This document shows, piece after piece, positions 37,101-49,109 of a stretch of DNA of 64,000 bases. Both the position numbers and the translations under genes were made by a program. The stretch comes from Paragordius varius (lineage: Eukaryota; Nematomorpha). Below the pieces are notes generated by a model. It worked only from the letters and a program-made list of their open reading frames with translations. It had not been told where the DNA came from and ran no database searches. Positions within the stretch are counted from its first letter, which is position 1. Each line of letters begins with the position of its first letter. The stretch is taken from positions 7,378,001-7,442,000 of the forward strand of contig OZ176052.1 in assembly GCA_964247055.1 (NCBI GenBank), written 5' to 3'.

Positions 37101-40100
37101 ATTTCTATACCCGGTGAAAATTCCGAAATAATATTTACTTCAATAATGCATATGCTAGAAAAAAATTTAAAAGACAAAATTATCGCATATTGCGCTGACA
37201 ACACCAATACGAACTTTGGCGGAAAAGCAAGGAGGGGAACAAAAAATATTTTTCATAAATTAAGAGATAATCCTAATCAAAACATTATTGGCGTTGGGTG
37301 TGCAGCGCATATAATACACAACGCTATTCAAACAGCTGCTGATTTGTTACCCCTAGATGTGGAAAATGTAGTTGTTAAAATATATTCCTATTTTTATATA
37401 TACACGGTACGTGTTGAAACGCTTAAAAAATTCTGTGAAAATGCAGAAGTTCAATATCAAAAAATGCTTAGATAATGTAAAACTCGTTGGTTGGCTTTTA
37501 TGCCAGCTATCGAAAGAATTTTAAAAATGTATGATCCTTTAAAATCGTTTTTTATCACAGGACAAATGTCCTACAACTTTAAAAAAGTTTTTTTGAAAGT
37601 GATTCTTCAAAAATATGGTTAGAATTCTTACATAATCAAGCTTCTCTCTTTCAAAATGTTAAATTTATAGAAGGTGACATAATTTCAGCTATCGAAGTAG
37701 CCAATGAAGTTAGTAACCTAAAATTCCAATGTCAAGAACGGTTAGAAAATAATTTTATACCATTAACCATCCGCAATATAATAAATAATTTAAAAAAACA
37801 AGGTAAATTGCCAAGATATCCGTACCATATAAAAACGTTTTATACAAACTGTAAAGAATATTTGGAAGACTGGACGACGCAATTTAATGTAATTGATCAT
37901 TTTCATTGGATAACATTAAAATCAGAATTTAAGTGTTTGTTCAAAAATCATTTGATTATATCTGCTCCCAAAAATTCTCAAAAAGTAATATTCTGAAGTA
38001 TCATTAGTTAAAAGATAGATTAATAATGAAAAACTTAAATTATGTACAAAAGAAAAATATACAGTAGAAAAGAAATGGTTGAAAAAATTTCATCATTTTG
38101 AAGCCAACTATATTACATACAATAATATTTTAAAAATTGTGGAATTCGCACTATCTTTACCTGGAACCAACGCTGTTACTGAGCGCGTTTTTTCCACAGT
38201 AAATCAGGTGTGGATTACGGAAAATCAAATTTAAATGTTGAAACTTTAAAGGCCGTTTTATCTGTCAAATATAATTTGACAAATTCTTGTGAAGACTTTT
38301 ACAATATTTTAAAAAATGATGACAATCTGCTAAAACGCATTCACTCAAGCAAAAAATATACCAGAGAATAAAATATTTTCTTTAAAGTTTTTGTGTTAAA
38401 AAATAAACAAAATTACTTAAAATATTGTATAAGTCTTCATAATTTGTCAAATTATATTTGAACACATATAATGGCTTTTATTCAACATTTAAATTTAATT
38501 CGGTGTCCTTACTTAATTTACTGTGGAAAAACGCGTTCAATAGCAGTGGTTCAGGTAAAGATAATGCAAATTCTACAATTAAAATATTATTGTATAGAAC
38601 ATAATTTGTTTAAAAATTATTTTAACCATTTCTACGTATTTTTTTCTGTTGCCCATAATATAAGTTTTCATTCAATATATTTATTTAATAATGAGACTTC
38701 ATAAAAAAGTGTCATTGTGCACCGTCTTGTCTTCCAAATAATCGTTTCTGTTTGGATAAAACATTTTTATATTTTGGCTATTCATTGAGCCTTGTTTTTC
38801 TGGATGCTTTAGGTAATGATATAAAATTATTTTCTAACCTTTTTTGACTTGGAATTTTGACCTTTGTCCTGTGATAAAAAATAGGATTCTAGGAGATCAC
38901 ATTTTTATAAATATTTCAATCGCTGGCAAAAGAGCTAACCAACAGTTCTACAATATCCAAGCATTTTAACATCTATATTTTCCACATCCAGGGGTAACAA
39001 ATCAGTAGCTATTTGAATAGCGTTGTGTATCTGCCAATAATGTTTTGATTAAGATTATTCGCTAAATTATTAAAAATATTTTTTGGATTGCTTCTTGCAT
39101 CACCCAGTACAATTTGTGATGATTTCGTCTTTATTATTTTTTTCTAGAATATTACAATCACTTCACCCTTTGTTCGTGCACATGTAAATTTATTGAATAA
39201 GGTACAAACAACCTGTAAGGAACAAATTTTTTTATATTTATAATGTATTTGTGTTAAAAATAAATAAATATTACAATAAATTTTTTGTATAAAAATTTTT
39301 GGTTGTACCTCCAATGAACCCCCCCCCTCCCCCCTTCTCAGATTTGTCCCGCATTTTTCTTCAAAAAATCTGGTCACCTTATATATAATATATAAATTTT
39401 AAAAGAAATTAAAAATAGTTAATAAATAAAATGTATTTCTGTATCCATAAAATATTTGACAATCGCATGCTCAGGGCTGAGATTAACAATGGAAGAATTA
39501 TGGAGGATAGGATTACAATTTTGACAATGCGAATCAGTTATCGGAGCGACTCTACCAACAAAACAAATTAAAACAATTTGCTATTTATACTATTAACATT
39601 ATATAAAACTCAGAATTCAGTTAAAATTTGAAATCTCAGAATTTTTTGCATATTGAATTTTTATTTTTAAATTTATCAATTCTTTCGTTATTTATGATGC
39701 TAATAATACTATTGGTGATTTTATTTAATATTGCTTTTTTTCGATTGGGGTATGATGTTTATAACCACGAATTACTGCATACATAGATAACTTTTATTTT
39801 AAAATTTCGCTGGAAAAAATTTCTCTGTTACATACATATTGTTAAAATAAGGAAATCGAATATCTTTAAAAGTATGATTTATAAACATACGATTTCCAAC
39901 AGCACTATCCACAAACAAATAAAATTTGTGGTCCACATACTCCAAATTTAATTCATCATCCATAGTTGATCTTAAATCGCTTGTTTTAACATAGTTTGAA
40001 TTTGTACTGTAATCCGGTAAAAAGGAAGGATTATAAATCTAAAAATATAATTGAAGGAAGCGCTAATTATATAAGTTGTTTTTTTTGAAAAGTAATTAAA

Positions 40101-43100
40101 GCTAAGGGTAGGAGTACCAAATTATTTGTGGGTTTTGGTATACTTTTTTGAGAATTGTACTGTTTTATTCGATCAAGTAAATCAGAGACTGATACTTCAA
40201 AATCAGTGTATACTAAAAATGATTCTCCCCTCGCAGTAACACCATCCTCTTTGCATTCCCCAAAACCTTCCCAATTCAATTTAAACAAACTATAATCTGT
40301 GTGTCTTGCGATACGTTCCTTAGCCCATTGATTTGGAATTAATTGAATATCATATCTGTAAATGTGTAAAGATTGGCTAAGCAAAAATGTTATAAAATTA
40401 TGAAGTTTCCATAAATAATTTATTTTCACCAAATATTTGTAAAAATTTGGTTATTTGTTTTTAAAGAATCCAGAAGGATGATGTGTATAAGTATATCATT
40501 TCATAAATATAACTTTCTTTTTTACTGATATGGATAATGAAGGGATGCTCTCGGGTTAATAAATTAAATTTAAACGCAAAAACTATAAAAACATAACAAA
40601 CAACATTATCTAATGATTATTTTATATAAAAAATTTCAACGGTCATATGAAGTTGAGGAAAACATTACATCTAGATTTGAAAATCAAAATTTATGACTAT
40701 TGAACTTTAAAACTAACTTAGTCTGCATGATTCCGCCAATGTTATCATCTATTAAAAAAATGTATAAGTTTGTTTTCATTTATACATTTATAATACATCC
40801 AACAAAATTTGAACGATACCTTTTTATTAATTTTTTTGCGTAGTTAAAAAATACATATTTTGGGGAGTAAATTTATAAAGTTATACATTCAAAAATTTTA
40901 CAAATATTTAAAAGTGTATATTTTGATTTAAAATTGGAGACGAATTTATATCAAGCTACCCTAGTTAGGCAGCCTCTTTCGAGTTTTTTTAACTATACCT
41001 AGGATAATGTTAATAAAAATTTCGCAATATGATGCAGCTAGCTATAATAATGTCCAAAACAAAGAATCAAACTATGAGAAAGTTTTGAGTCGATGAGTGA
41101 CCGGCATCTGTCTAGAACATATTGCGATGCATATACATATCGCTTTGATTTGTGTCCCATATAATGTTATTACAATCTCTATTGTCTTTCCAAACATTTA
41201 TGAAATAAAATTTTTATGAATTCAACCAAGATGCTACGGGTTTATATTGGTTTTTATAAGTTTGCCACAGTTTTATTATTTATCGGAATAAGGGCGCTAT
41301 ATATGGTACGAAATGGTTTTAAACCATAAATATTTTACCAAAATTGAGACGGATATAAGCTCTGGAAAAGTCAATGATGCTCCTTAATTTTACTTTTGTT
41401 TTATATGAACTCAATACTCATTTGTTTATTGTTGATTTTATATAAATCTTTCGGCACATAGCATGTTTAAAACTTTAAGCTAAAAATTACCGTTCGGCCG
41501 CATGAAAGATCAATGTTCCTATTTCAACACCAGCAACAGGATACCCGTCTCCTTTAACAATGCGCAGGCTATGCCCATCTACATTCAGGCTAACCGGGCA
41601 AAACATGAATCCATTGTATATGACTCGAATTGTATAGGGTGCAGAGCCATAAAATCGGGTTCTTGGAAAAACTGTGATAAATGGTGGGGACTTTGGCAAA
41701 ATACCATTTCTCCCATTTAATAACAGCGTGGGAGGGGGATCGGAATCGCCACCTTGTGGCCCAAAGTATGGGAGGATTCGCTTTGGAGCCCAGTCTGCCA
41801 GCATTATCGCAGCATTTTGATCAAGATCAAACGGAATTCTTGGTTCGAACCCAAGCCTTTCCCGTATAATGAGTTCGCCGGCAACACCTATTATTCATTA
41901 AATATATAAATTATTATTTAACGGACAAAACGCAAAAACTAAAAAACAAATATTTTGCAAAAAAGGCATCCATATAACCCTGAGTTTCCACAAAGAAACT
42001 GTATAATTACAATTTATTGTTATTTAATTGAGTTTATTACCAATATATATCTATAATCCCCTTTGGCAGTCCAAAATGATTTATATAAAATCAAATAAGC
42101 TGCCTTTTAAAAAAAAATATTTGTCGTTTATTTATAACGTTTTGTCCGTATAATTTCATTTTTTACTATATGTCACAAGATATATGTGGAATAATTAATT
42201 CATAAATTATACGGAAAATTCAAGATAATTTGCAATAATCAAATGGCATAAAATACAATACCATCCTCTCGTAAAAACCCTGAATGGGCATGCCAAAAAG
42301 TCGTTCCCGGAGGATACGCTTTAAATTTGTAACGGAAGGAGGAACCATAGGCAATAGGACACTGGGTTACATATGCTACTCCGTCCATAAACGGTGTTTC
42401 CACATGATGTATACCGTGCCAATGTATTGATATGGCTTCTTGGCTTTTTAGATTGTTGATAACATTTACGACTATAATGTCGTTTTCACAAACCTAACAT
42501 GCGTGCATGATTGTCGTTAACAAATATTTTAACAAAATTTAAACGTTTTTTTGATCATCTATTTTGCTATTATGAGTTTTGCTCTAAACAATAATTTAGT
42601 ACATACATTCTTTGAATCCAAAATATTATGTGTAAATTAAATACCCTAATGGGTGGACCAGGCATTTGATTATTAACGGCTAAAACTGTGCGGAACCCAC
42701 CGTCGGCAGCAATACATCCAGGGAGATAACAATCTTCTTGAATGCGCGGACAAGATTTACAAAATCTTGGGGACATGGTTACTTGTAATTCAACCACGAA
42801 CTTGTATTGGCAAATCATCGGATTTTGCCATTCTTGACACGATCTGTCACAAGGATGTCTAGATCCCCGATTAATTGTTTCATTTACAGGACCACCATAC
42901 CCCTGAGATTGAATAACTAGGAGAAAATTTATTTAATTAAAGTTGAAATATTGATATATTTATATAATATAGATAAGTGGCTGAAGGAAGCTAAGTATAT
43001 AAAAATTTATTATTTTAAAAACTAAACTTTAATATTTTATTTGAATTATGATTGATTTCCTAACAAATTTATTAAAAATCTATAAAGAAAACTGATTTCT

Positions 43101-43423
43101 TAAATGAAAATGGTAGGATTCTCTAAAAAAGAAGGTTAGGGTCATGTAACTAAAACAAATTATCCAGCCTACATCAACCCTTTCCGAAATCTCCCCCATA
43201 AAAATAAAGGCAACTGGTAATATTTTGATCTAACGACGAGGGTGATCGTTATTTGATATAAAAGCGTTGGCATTCGTATGGTACACTAAGTACTCAAATG
43301 GGGAAATTTAACAAATTTATTTGGATATATGATTAACTTTACGAATTTTTTATAATTTTGTATGTTTTAATTGTAAGGATTACCTCTAAAACAGACCCAA
43401 AGGATAGCAAAGAATAGAAACAT
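34194..43423 (-). CDS. Secreted multicopper oxidase, arthropod-laccase type
   Basis: It couples oxidation of phenols (or metals) to reduction of O2 to water, outside the cell. Exons (5' to 3') are 43423-43384, 42916-42645, 42493-42262, 41887-41491, 40355-40118, 40038-39891, 35333-35133, 34849-34749, 34555-34435 and 34345-34194, about 634 residues. Exon 1 is a signal peptide ([12 protein letters not shown]). Next come the Cys-rich N-terminus of arthropod-type laccases ([10 protein letters not shown]) and [21 protein letters not shown]. All four copper motifs are present: HWHGIHH and FWHAHSG in exon 3, HSFHLHG in exon 8, and [12 protein letters not shown] in exon 10, with Met as axial T1 ligand. 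The exon 6 end is uncertain: frame demands the donor at 39890, but the reading frame continues about 20 codons past it. Intron 6 (4.56 kb) carries a hAT element. Confidence 0.94.
35793..36112. repeat. About 320-bp tandem duplication, left copy
   Basis: It aligns along its length with 39381-39713, sharing ATATATAATATATAAATTTT at the start, ATTTGACAATCGCATGCTCA, GGCTGAGATTAACAATGGAA and 'ttctttcgttattta' near the end. Scattered substitutions and an insertion in the right copy show that the duplication is not recent. The hAT element 36123-39381 separates the copies. Confidence 0.85.
36540..38371 (+). pseudogene. hAT transposase, near full length, several breaks
   Basis: In order: a BED/TTF-type finger remnant ([19 protein letters not shown] then [13 protein letters not shown]), [34 protein letters not shown], the first catalytic block [33 protein letters not shown], the second catalytic block [20 protein letters not shown] with [56 protein letters not shown], and the C-terminal hAT dimerisation block [20 protein letters not shown]. 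The frame is interrupted by stops or small shifts near 36610, 37050, 37473, 37620 and 38235, so no active enzyme is expected. The longest clean pieces are 36688-37053 and 37146-37475. Confidence 0.9.
38400..39215 (-). pseudogene. Second, inverted and shortened hAT transposase copy
   Basis: On the minus strand this stretch repeats blocks of the transposase to its left. At the 39215 end it reads [19 protein letters not shown] (compare [20 protein letters not shown]). Then follow matches to the NIIG...TAIQ block, to the TRWLA...PAIE block, and at 38480-38580 to the C-terminal ERVFSTVN block. Frames are heavily broken. Because it faces the first copy tail to tail, the element can fold back on itself. 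Confidence 0.85.
39381..39713. repeat. About 320-bp tandem duplication, right copy
   Basis: Partner of 35793-36112. It begins exactly at the right end of the hAT element, so the element sits at the junction of the two repeat units. Its first bases also supply the right-hand target duplication. It has an extra ~20 bp (GGAGCGACTCTACCAACAAA region) missing from the left copy. Confidence 0.85.
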
Positions 43424-44590
43424 ACTATACAAATTTTTTTCTATTATTTTATAAAAATATTTAATGATGAGATTAAATTTTATCATAAATATTTAATACC
43501 TGTCTCAAACTTATCACAAACAATTTTGTCACAATTGTCCTTCAACCGTTTAATCTATTAATTGAATGTAAAACTTTATGTTTTTAGAATGATTTATATT
43601 TAACTTGCTAATATATTGCATATAATAAATTACAGATAATATTCAATGTATAATAAAAGAAAATTAATTGGCCATTATTAATAACATGATATAATATATT
43701 AAAAATGTTAGCTAACCTTTTGACAAAAATGGAAATAGTTTAACACTGAGTCTCATCTAAGGTGTTTATGTGATTAATATTAGGCAACGTCCTTATTATT
43801 GTAAAATTTAAACGAACATTATATAAATTAATTAACATCTATTTTTGTTACAAATTAAATTTTTTATAAAAACCTGTAAATTACACTGCGTCCAAGAATT
43901 ATCTATATTCTGATGGATGAATGTATCAGAATTTTCATGGTACTTTGAGTTTTAGGGCTCACGAGTTGCACCTTTTGTGGTAATTGCTGGATATCGAATG
44001 GCAATATTAGCACACATTATGTTTGATAAAAAAATTTTGGTACAAGCTTTATGCTTTATTTCAAAAAATATAATTTAAATATACGATATACCATATTTAT
44101 AAAGCAAAACAATATTTTTATAAAATCCTAATTTTTAGATGTAGGCCCGAAAGTCCCAAGTTTGTATTCCCTTACTAAAATGAGCTAATTCTCTTAAAAT
44201 AAACGGAAAAATCCGATATTTAACGTATAATTTTTATTATATGGTAAACTATGGCATCGAAAAAACATACTTTTGAAAAAATGCATATTTTGTTAAAAAT
44301 ATAATTTTTAGCAAAATTTGTTAAGGCGTATTTTATATTATTTTCAGGAAAGATAAAACATCATAAAAACGCTTTAAGCCAGTTTGGTTCTCATTCCACC
44401 AAATTTAAAAAAATTCTTGCTCCCTCCCCCCCCCACCCCCTTTCTTTCCAAAAAAACCTTCAATTTATTTTTAGTTTTATTTTTTATTGAACCAAGGCTG
44501 AGAATCCAGTTTGACTTAATCCATAAGGTGTCAAAATATGTAAGTTATTTTGAAATATTTTTGGATACAGGTTATGTGCTTTTATATAAA
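43424..44590. promoter_or_regulatory. Region upstream of the laccase gene
   Basis: AT-rich sequence upstream of the laccase start codon, where its promoter should lie. No specific site is recognised. From about 44110 to 44330 it contains an inverted, decayed piece of the dispersed repeat also seen at 49640-49870 (shared 'ttagatgtaggcccgaaagt'). Confidence 0.35.
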
Positions 44591-44591
44591 A

Positions 44592-45787
44592 TCGTGCTGC
44601 TACGCAGCCCGAGGAAGTCCTTCGGACTTCTGGGGGGGGGGGGGGGGGTTCGAAGTTTGGATTTGAATGGGTCTACCGTTTTTCCTGTAGATCACAAAGC
44701 CAGCATTTTCCATTTTTATAAATATATAGATTACCATAAATGATGTTTTAATATCCATATATCTTTTAACATGCTATACATATGATAGATACTCTTTACT
44801 CAGCAGCTATCATCAAAGAAACGCTTGACTAAAATTTTTGCCTTTTAACAGGCAATACGAAAAATCTTTCTCGAATTTTTACAGTCTCATACCGTGGGCA
44901 AAAAAATACAATCAAAAAAATATTTTTGTGGACTTTGTTTTTTTTGAAAAAAATGGCATTTTACGGGGGGAGCGGGTAAAAAGAGGGCCTAAATCAAAAA
45001 AGTGACTCGACTATGTTCGGCGCAATCGAAAATAAGTAAACCAAAATCATATTTGAAATTGAATGGTCCAACACGTTCTCCAAAAAATTGACTTAACCCA
45101 TTTTTCACACGGGGTGGGCCCAAACTGGGGACCTAATTCCAAAAAAGGGCGAAGCTATTGTCGGGGCATTCATTAATGATTATATTTTTTCGATGTTTGG
45201 ATTTGAATGGGTTCACCGGTTTTCCGGAAACAGATCACAAAGTTATATGAAAAATCAGTTTTTAGCGGGTAGCTCCTTACCCAGCAGCTATCATCAAATA
45301 AACGGTGGACTAAAATTTTTGCCTTTTAACAGGGAATACGTGGAATCTTTATTGAATTTTTACGGTCTCATACCTAAGGCGAAAAATCGATTTAAAAAAT
45401 TATTTCTGTGGACTTTGTTTTTTGAAAAAAATGGCATTTTACGGGGGGAGCGGGTAAAAAGAGGGCCTAAATCAAAAAAGTGGCTCGGCTATGTTCGGCG
45501 CAATCGAAAATAAGTAAACAAAAATCATATTTGAAATTGAATGGCCCAACACGTTCTCCGGAAAATTGTCTCAAAAACACGATTTTGTGGACTTCTGTTT
45601 TCAAAAAAAACCCGTTTTTCATACGGGGTGGGCCCGAACTGGGGGCCTATTTAAAAAAAAGGGCGAAGCTATTGTCGGGACATTTATTAATGATTATATT
45701 TTTTCGATATTTGGATTTGATTGGGTCTACCGGTTTTCCTGTACCAGATCACAAAGCCAGCATTTTCCATTTTTATAAATATATAGA
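44592..45787 (-). mobile_element. Helitron-like composite element, locus 1 (minus orientation)
   Basis: Read on the minus strand, it starts A|TC (45787) with TATATATTTATAAAAATGG and ends near 44592 after the hairpin GCTGCGTAGCAGC; the final CTAG is lost. It contains about 510-bp units in tandem and a second internal 5' end at 44730. The last 139 bp (44592-44730) form a short element of their own around a G tract. The sequence is nearly identical to 58914-60133 in the opposite orientation. The open frames inside (such as MARLCSAQSKISKQ) belong to the repeat. No Rep/helicase is present. Confidence 0.75.
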
Positions 45788-45836
45788 TTTCTCGATATTA
45801 AGATTAGCAAATTGATTAATTAATTGAATCATATTC

Positions 45837-45893
45837 ACAGTTTAATGCCTCTTCCTGCACTTCTATCGGAAGAGTGTGATTGCATCAAACTGT
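45837..45893. repeat. Small palindromic insertion (57 bp)
   Basis: The ends ACAGTTTAATGC and GCATCAAACTGT are inverted repeats, with an inner stem CTCTTCC...GGAAGAG. It resembles the terminal part of a very short MITE. No certain target duplication. Confidence 0.5.
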
Positions 45894-46216
45894 AAATGGA
45901 TTTATTGTTAAGTTAACTGACCATTCAGATAAAGGTTTGGAAAGTGCAAATTCCTCCACAAAAATTAATTACTAAATAATAAATGAATGATTGGATAATG
46001 GACTTGTAGGTCCAATCAAAGATCGGAAACTGAACGAATTAAAAAAATATGTTTGAATATTTTGCATAATAATTATAGCTTTTTAATGCTGTTTTATTTT
46101 TTTTATATGATAGTACGTATTAAGAACCAGTAAAATAAATAGTTAAATACACTATGTGTGAATTTAACAATCTAACAATGATCACTTCTCAATATTGTAA
46201 CTTAGTATCTAAATTA

Positions 46217-46398
46217 CAGTGAGTAAGTATATATTGCTAGAATGTTATTAATTATTGCAAAATAGATGCAGAAAAGATTATTATTGGCTAATAATAGTAA
46301 AAAGTGAAAAAATAACTATAAGCTAATAATACCCTTTGTTGTATATGTTATTTAGTAATAATAAATAACTTTCTAGCAATGTATACTTACTCAAACTG
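46217..46398. mobile_element. MITE with TA target duplication and ~45-bp inverted repeats
   Basis: TA|CAGTGAGTAAGTATATATTG on the left mirrors CAATGTATACTTACTCAAACTG|TA on the right. The arms continue through GCTAGAATGTTATTAATTATT. TA duplication with CAGT ends points to a Tc1/mariner-like source. Non-coding. Confidence 0.85.
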
Positions 46399-46402
46399 TA
46401 AA

Positions 46403-47109
46403 TCCTATATATTTATAAAAATGGAAAATGCTGGCTTTGTGATATGGTACAGGAAAACCGGTAGACCCATTCAAATCCAAACTTCGAAAAAATATAATCA
46501 TAAATAAATGTACCGACAATAGCTTCGCCCTTTTTTGGAATTAGGTCCCAAGTTCGGGCCTACCCCGTGTGAAAAATGGGTTAAGTCAATTTTTTGGAAA
46601 ACGTGTTGGACCATTTATATTCAAATATGATTTTTGTTTACTTATTTTTGATCGCGCTGAACATATTCTACTCACTTTTTTGATTTAGGCCCTCTTTTTA
46701 CCCGCTACCCCCGTAAAATGCCATTTTTTTCAAAAAAAACAAAGTCCACAAAAAATTTTTTGATTGTATTTTTTTGCCCAAGGTATGAGCCTGTAAAAAT
46801 TTGATAAGGATTTTTCGTATTCCCTGTTAAAAGGTAAAAATTTTAGTCAAGCGTTTCTTTGATGATAGCTGCTAACTAAGGAGTTTCTATCATATGTATA
46901 AATATTTTTTTAAATCTTTTTTCCCCTAAGTAAACAATAAATGTATGAATGCACCGTTGTAAAATTCCTATGAGATCCTATCTATTAGATATTGTTTCGA
47001 AATAATCCACATATGTGGATCATTTTATTGTTACTTTTTTCACATAACCCCCCCTCCAGAAGTCCGAAGGACTTCTATGGGCTGCGTAGCAGCACGAGAT
47101 TTACGCTAG
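46403..47109 (+). mobile_element. Helitron-like element N1
   Basis: It begins TC with CTATATATTTATAAAAATGG and ends with a C tract, the AGTCCGAAGGACTT palindrome, the hairpin GCTGCGTAGCAGC, twelve bases, then CTAG followed by T. A hairpin 10-12 nt before a CTRR terminus, with insertion between A and T, is the canonical Helitron 3' end. 707 bp, non-autonomous. Confidence 0.75.
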
Positions 47110-47112
47110 TAA

Positions 47113-48159
47113 TCTATATATTTATAAAAATGGAAAATGCTGGCTTTGTGATCTGGTTCAGGAAAAACGGTAGACCCATTCAAATCCAAACCTCGAAAAT
47201 ATATAATCATTAATGAATGCCCCGACAATAGCTTCGCCCTTTTTTTGTAATAGGCCCCCAGTTCGGGCCCACCCCGTATAAAAAACGGGTTTTTTTTGAA
47301 AACACAAGTTCACAAAAATCGTGTCTTTGAGGCAATTTTCCGGAAAACGTGTTGGTCGATTTCAAATATGATTTTTTTCACTTGTTTTCGATTGCTCCGA
47401 ACATATTCGGCTTACTTTTTAAATTTAGGCTCTCTTTTTACCCGCTCCCTCCGTAAAATGCCATTTTTTTCAAAAAAACTAAATAATTTTTTGCTTAGAG
47501 TATGAGACCGTTATAATTGAATGAAGATTCCAGCTATTCCCTGTTAAAAGGCAAAAATTTTAGTCAGGCGTTTCTTTGATGATAGCTGCTGGGTAAGGAG
47601 CTACCCGCGAAAAACTGATTATTCATGTAACTTTGTGATCTGTTTCCGGAAAACCGGTGAACCCATTCAAATCCAAACATCGAAAAAATTTAATCATTAA
47701 TGAAGGCCCCGACAATAGCTTCGCCCTTTTTTGGAATTAGGTCCCCAGTTTGGGCCTACCCCGTGTGAAAAATGGGTTAGGTCAATTTTTTGGAGAACGT
47801 GTTGGACCATTAAATTTCAAATATGATTTTAGTTTACATATTTTTGATCGCGCTTAACATAGTCGACTTACTTTTTTGATTTAGGCCCCCTTTTTACCCA
47901 TACCCCTGTAAAATGCCATTTTTTTCAAAAAAAAACAAAGTCCGCAAAAATAATTTTTTGATTGTATTTTTTTGCCCAAGGTATGAGACTGTAAAAATTA
48001 GCTGCTGGGTAAGGAGCTACCCGCGAAAAACTGATTTTTCATGTAACTTTGTGATATGGTACCGGAAAACCGGTAGACCCAATAAAATCCAAACTTCGAA
48101 CCCCCCCAGAAGTCCGAAGGGCTTCCTCGGGCTGCGTAGCAGCACGAGATTTACGCTAG
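47113..48159 (+). mobile_element. Helitron-like element N2
   Basis: It starts A|TCTATATATTTATAAAAATG three bases after N1 ends, and ends CTAG|T at 48159 behind the same hairpin. Inside are two tandem units of about 500 bp (the second from about 47630) sharing GACAATAGCTTCGCCC, AACGTGTTGG and 'taaaatgccattttttt'. The frames are repeat-borne. Confidence 0.78.
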
Positions 48160-49100
48160 TATTAAATAAATCTTTCAAATAATATTAAACATTATGCTTA
48201 ATAACATGTATTTAACACTTCATGACCTTCGGGTAGTTTTATTTCCCGAAGCGATTATATATTAAAAAATCTTAAAAAAATTTAAGGTATTAGACCGAAT
48301 TTAAATTCTTCTTCACCACTTTTAGGCGCATTAAATTAAAGAGTAAACTTGATAAAAAATCCTCATCTCAAACTTTTTCGCCGACATTTTTTAATCGATA
48401 ACACAATATGCAAATTTATTTATGATTGGAAAATGTAAATAATTAACTTTAGTAAGCTTTCAGGGTGCATTTAACCGAAAAATTGATATATTATTGATTT
48501 TAAAATTAGCTGTTTACTTCAATCGTGTTTTGGGGTTGTTCCAATTTTCGGTTCTAGACGTCACAAAACTTTAAAAAATATATGTTTTTTAATACAAGAG
48601 AACATTGGATTTTCAATAATTACTTTCAAAACAGTAGTTTTTTACAAGATTGAGCTCAGGGATTTAAAACTAACCCAATATGTCATTGCGGACAAAAAAG
48701 TGAAAAGGTAGTGTTAAGATAGTTCCTCCATATCCCCCTAGATATTTTACGCCCTCCTAAAGAACGTTACCCCCCTTTTGGTAATACTGCTTTAAGCCAT
48801 TATAAAAAACTTTTTTTATATAATTTAATGGTGCTGATGATTTCTATCTTAAATTTAAAAATTCGCTTTTCAATTTGAGTGAATTTCGTAGAAAAACTAT
48901 TATATTTAACATAAATTTAAAAACTAACAAATATTTTAATGTGAAATAGTGACAGAAATGTTAATAATATAGCAAAGGGTTTTTAAAATCACAAAGTGTT
49001 TTATACCATTTCCATCATGTCTTAAAACAATTTGTTGCGCTTCTTACTAAAAATAAAATTTTTAAAAAAGTATGCATTTCAATTTTTATAAAAAATATTT
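48160..49100. other. Intergenic, decayed repeat
   Basis: No gene seen. The stretch 48450-48690 resembles 50190-50440 in the same direction: 'gtgttttggggttgttccaatttt' against 'gtgtttggagctgtcccaatttt', followed by parallel 'aaaagtagttt' and 'aagattgagctc'-like sequence. This indicates an old duplication or two copies of one repeat. The 48700-48790 stretch is unusually C-rich. Confidence 0.45.
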
Positions 49101-49109
49101 TTCGAAATC

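Larger units (their letters stand above)
36123..39381 (+). mobile_element. hAT transposon (ZNF862-like family) with two opposed transposase copies
   Basis: Inverted ends TAAGGTGACCAGA and TCTGGTCACCTTA are flanked by a perfect 8-bp duplication, TATATAAT (36115-36122 and 39382-39389). 'Aaggtgaccagacgtcccg' ends are typical of a widespread hAT group. The left two-thirds carries a nearly full-length transposase reading rightward. From about 38390 on, the same coding sequence returns in reverse orientation, shortened by deletions. The whole is therefore a large imperfect palindrome centred near 38390. It lies in intron 6 of the laccase gene. Confidence 0.93.

Noticed and set aside
35793-39713. 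Retroelement with terminal direct repeats
   Set aside because: The sequence between the repeats has hAT inverted ends, an 8-bp duplication and a hAT transposase. The direct repeats lie outside the target duplication.
41830-41860. tRNA-like T-loop, GGTTCGAACCC, on the laccase exon
   Set aside because: It lies inside coding exon 4 (residues RLGFEPR on the minus strand), and no acceptor stem or anticodon arm surrounds it.
45193-45815. Open frames of 70-111 codons in the Helitron-like repeats, also at 58915-59383
   Set aside because: They follow repeat copies in several frames at once, have no family motif and change length between copies.
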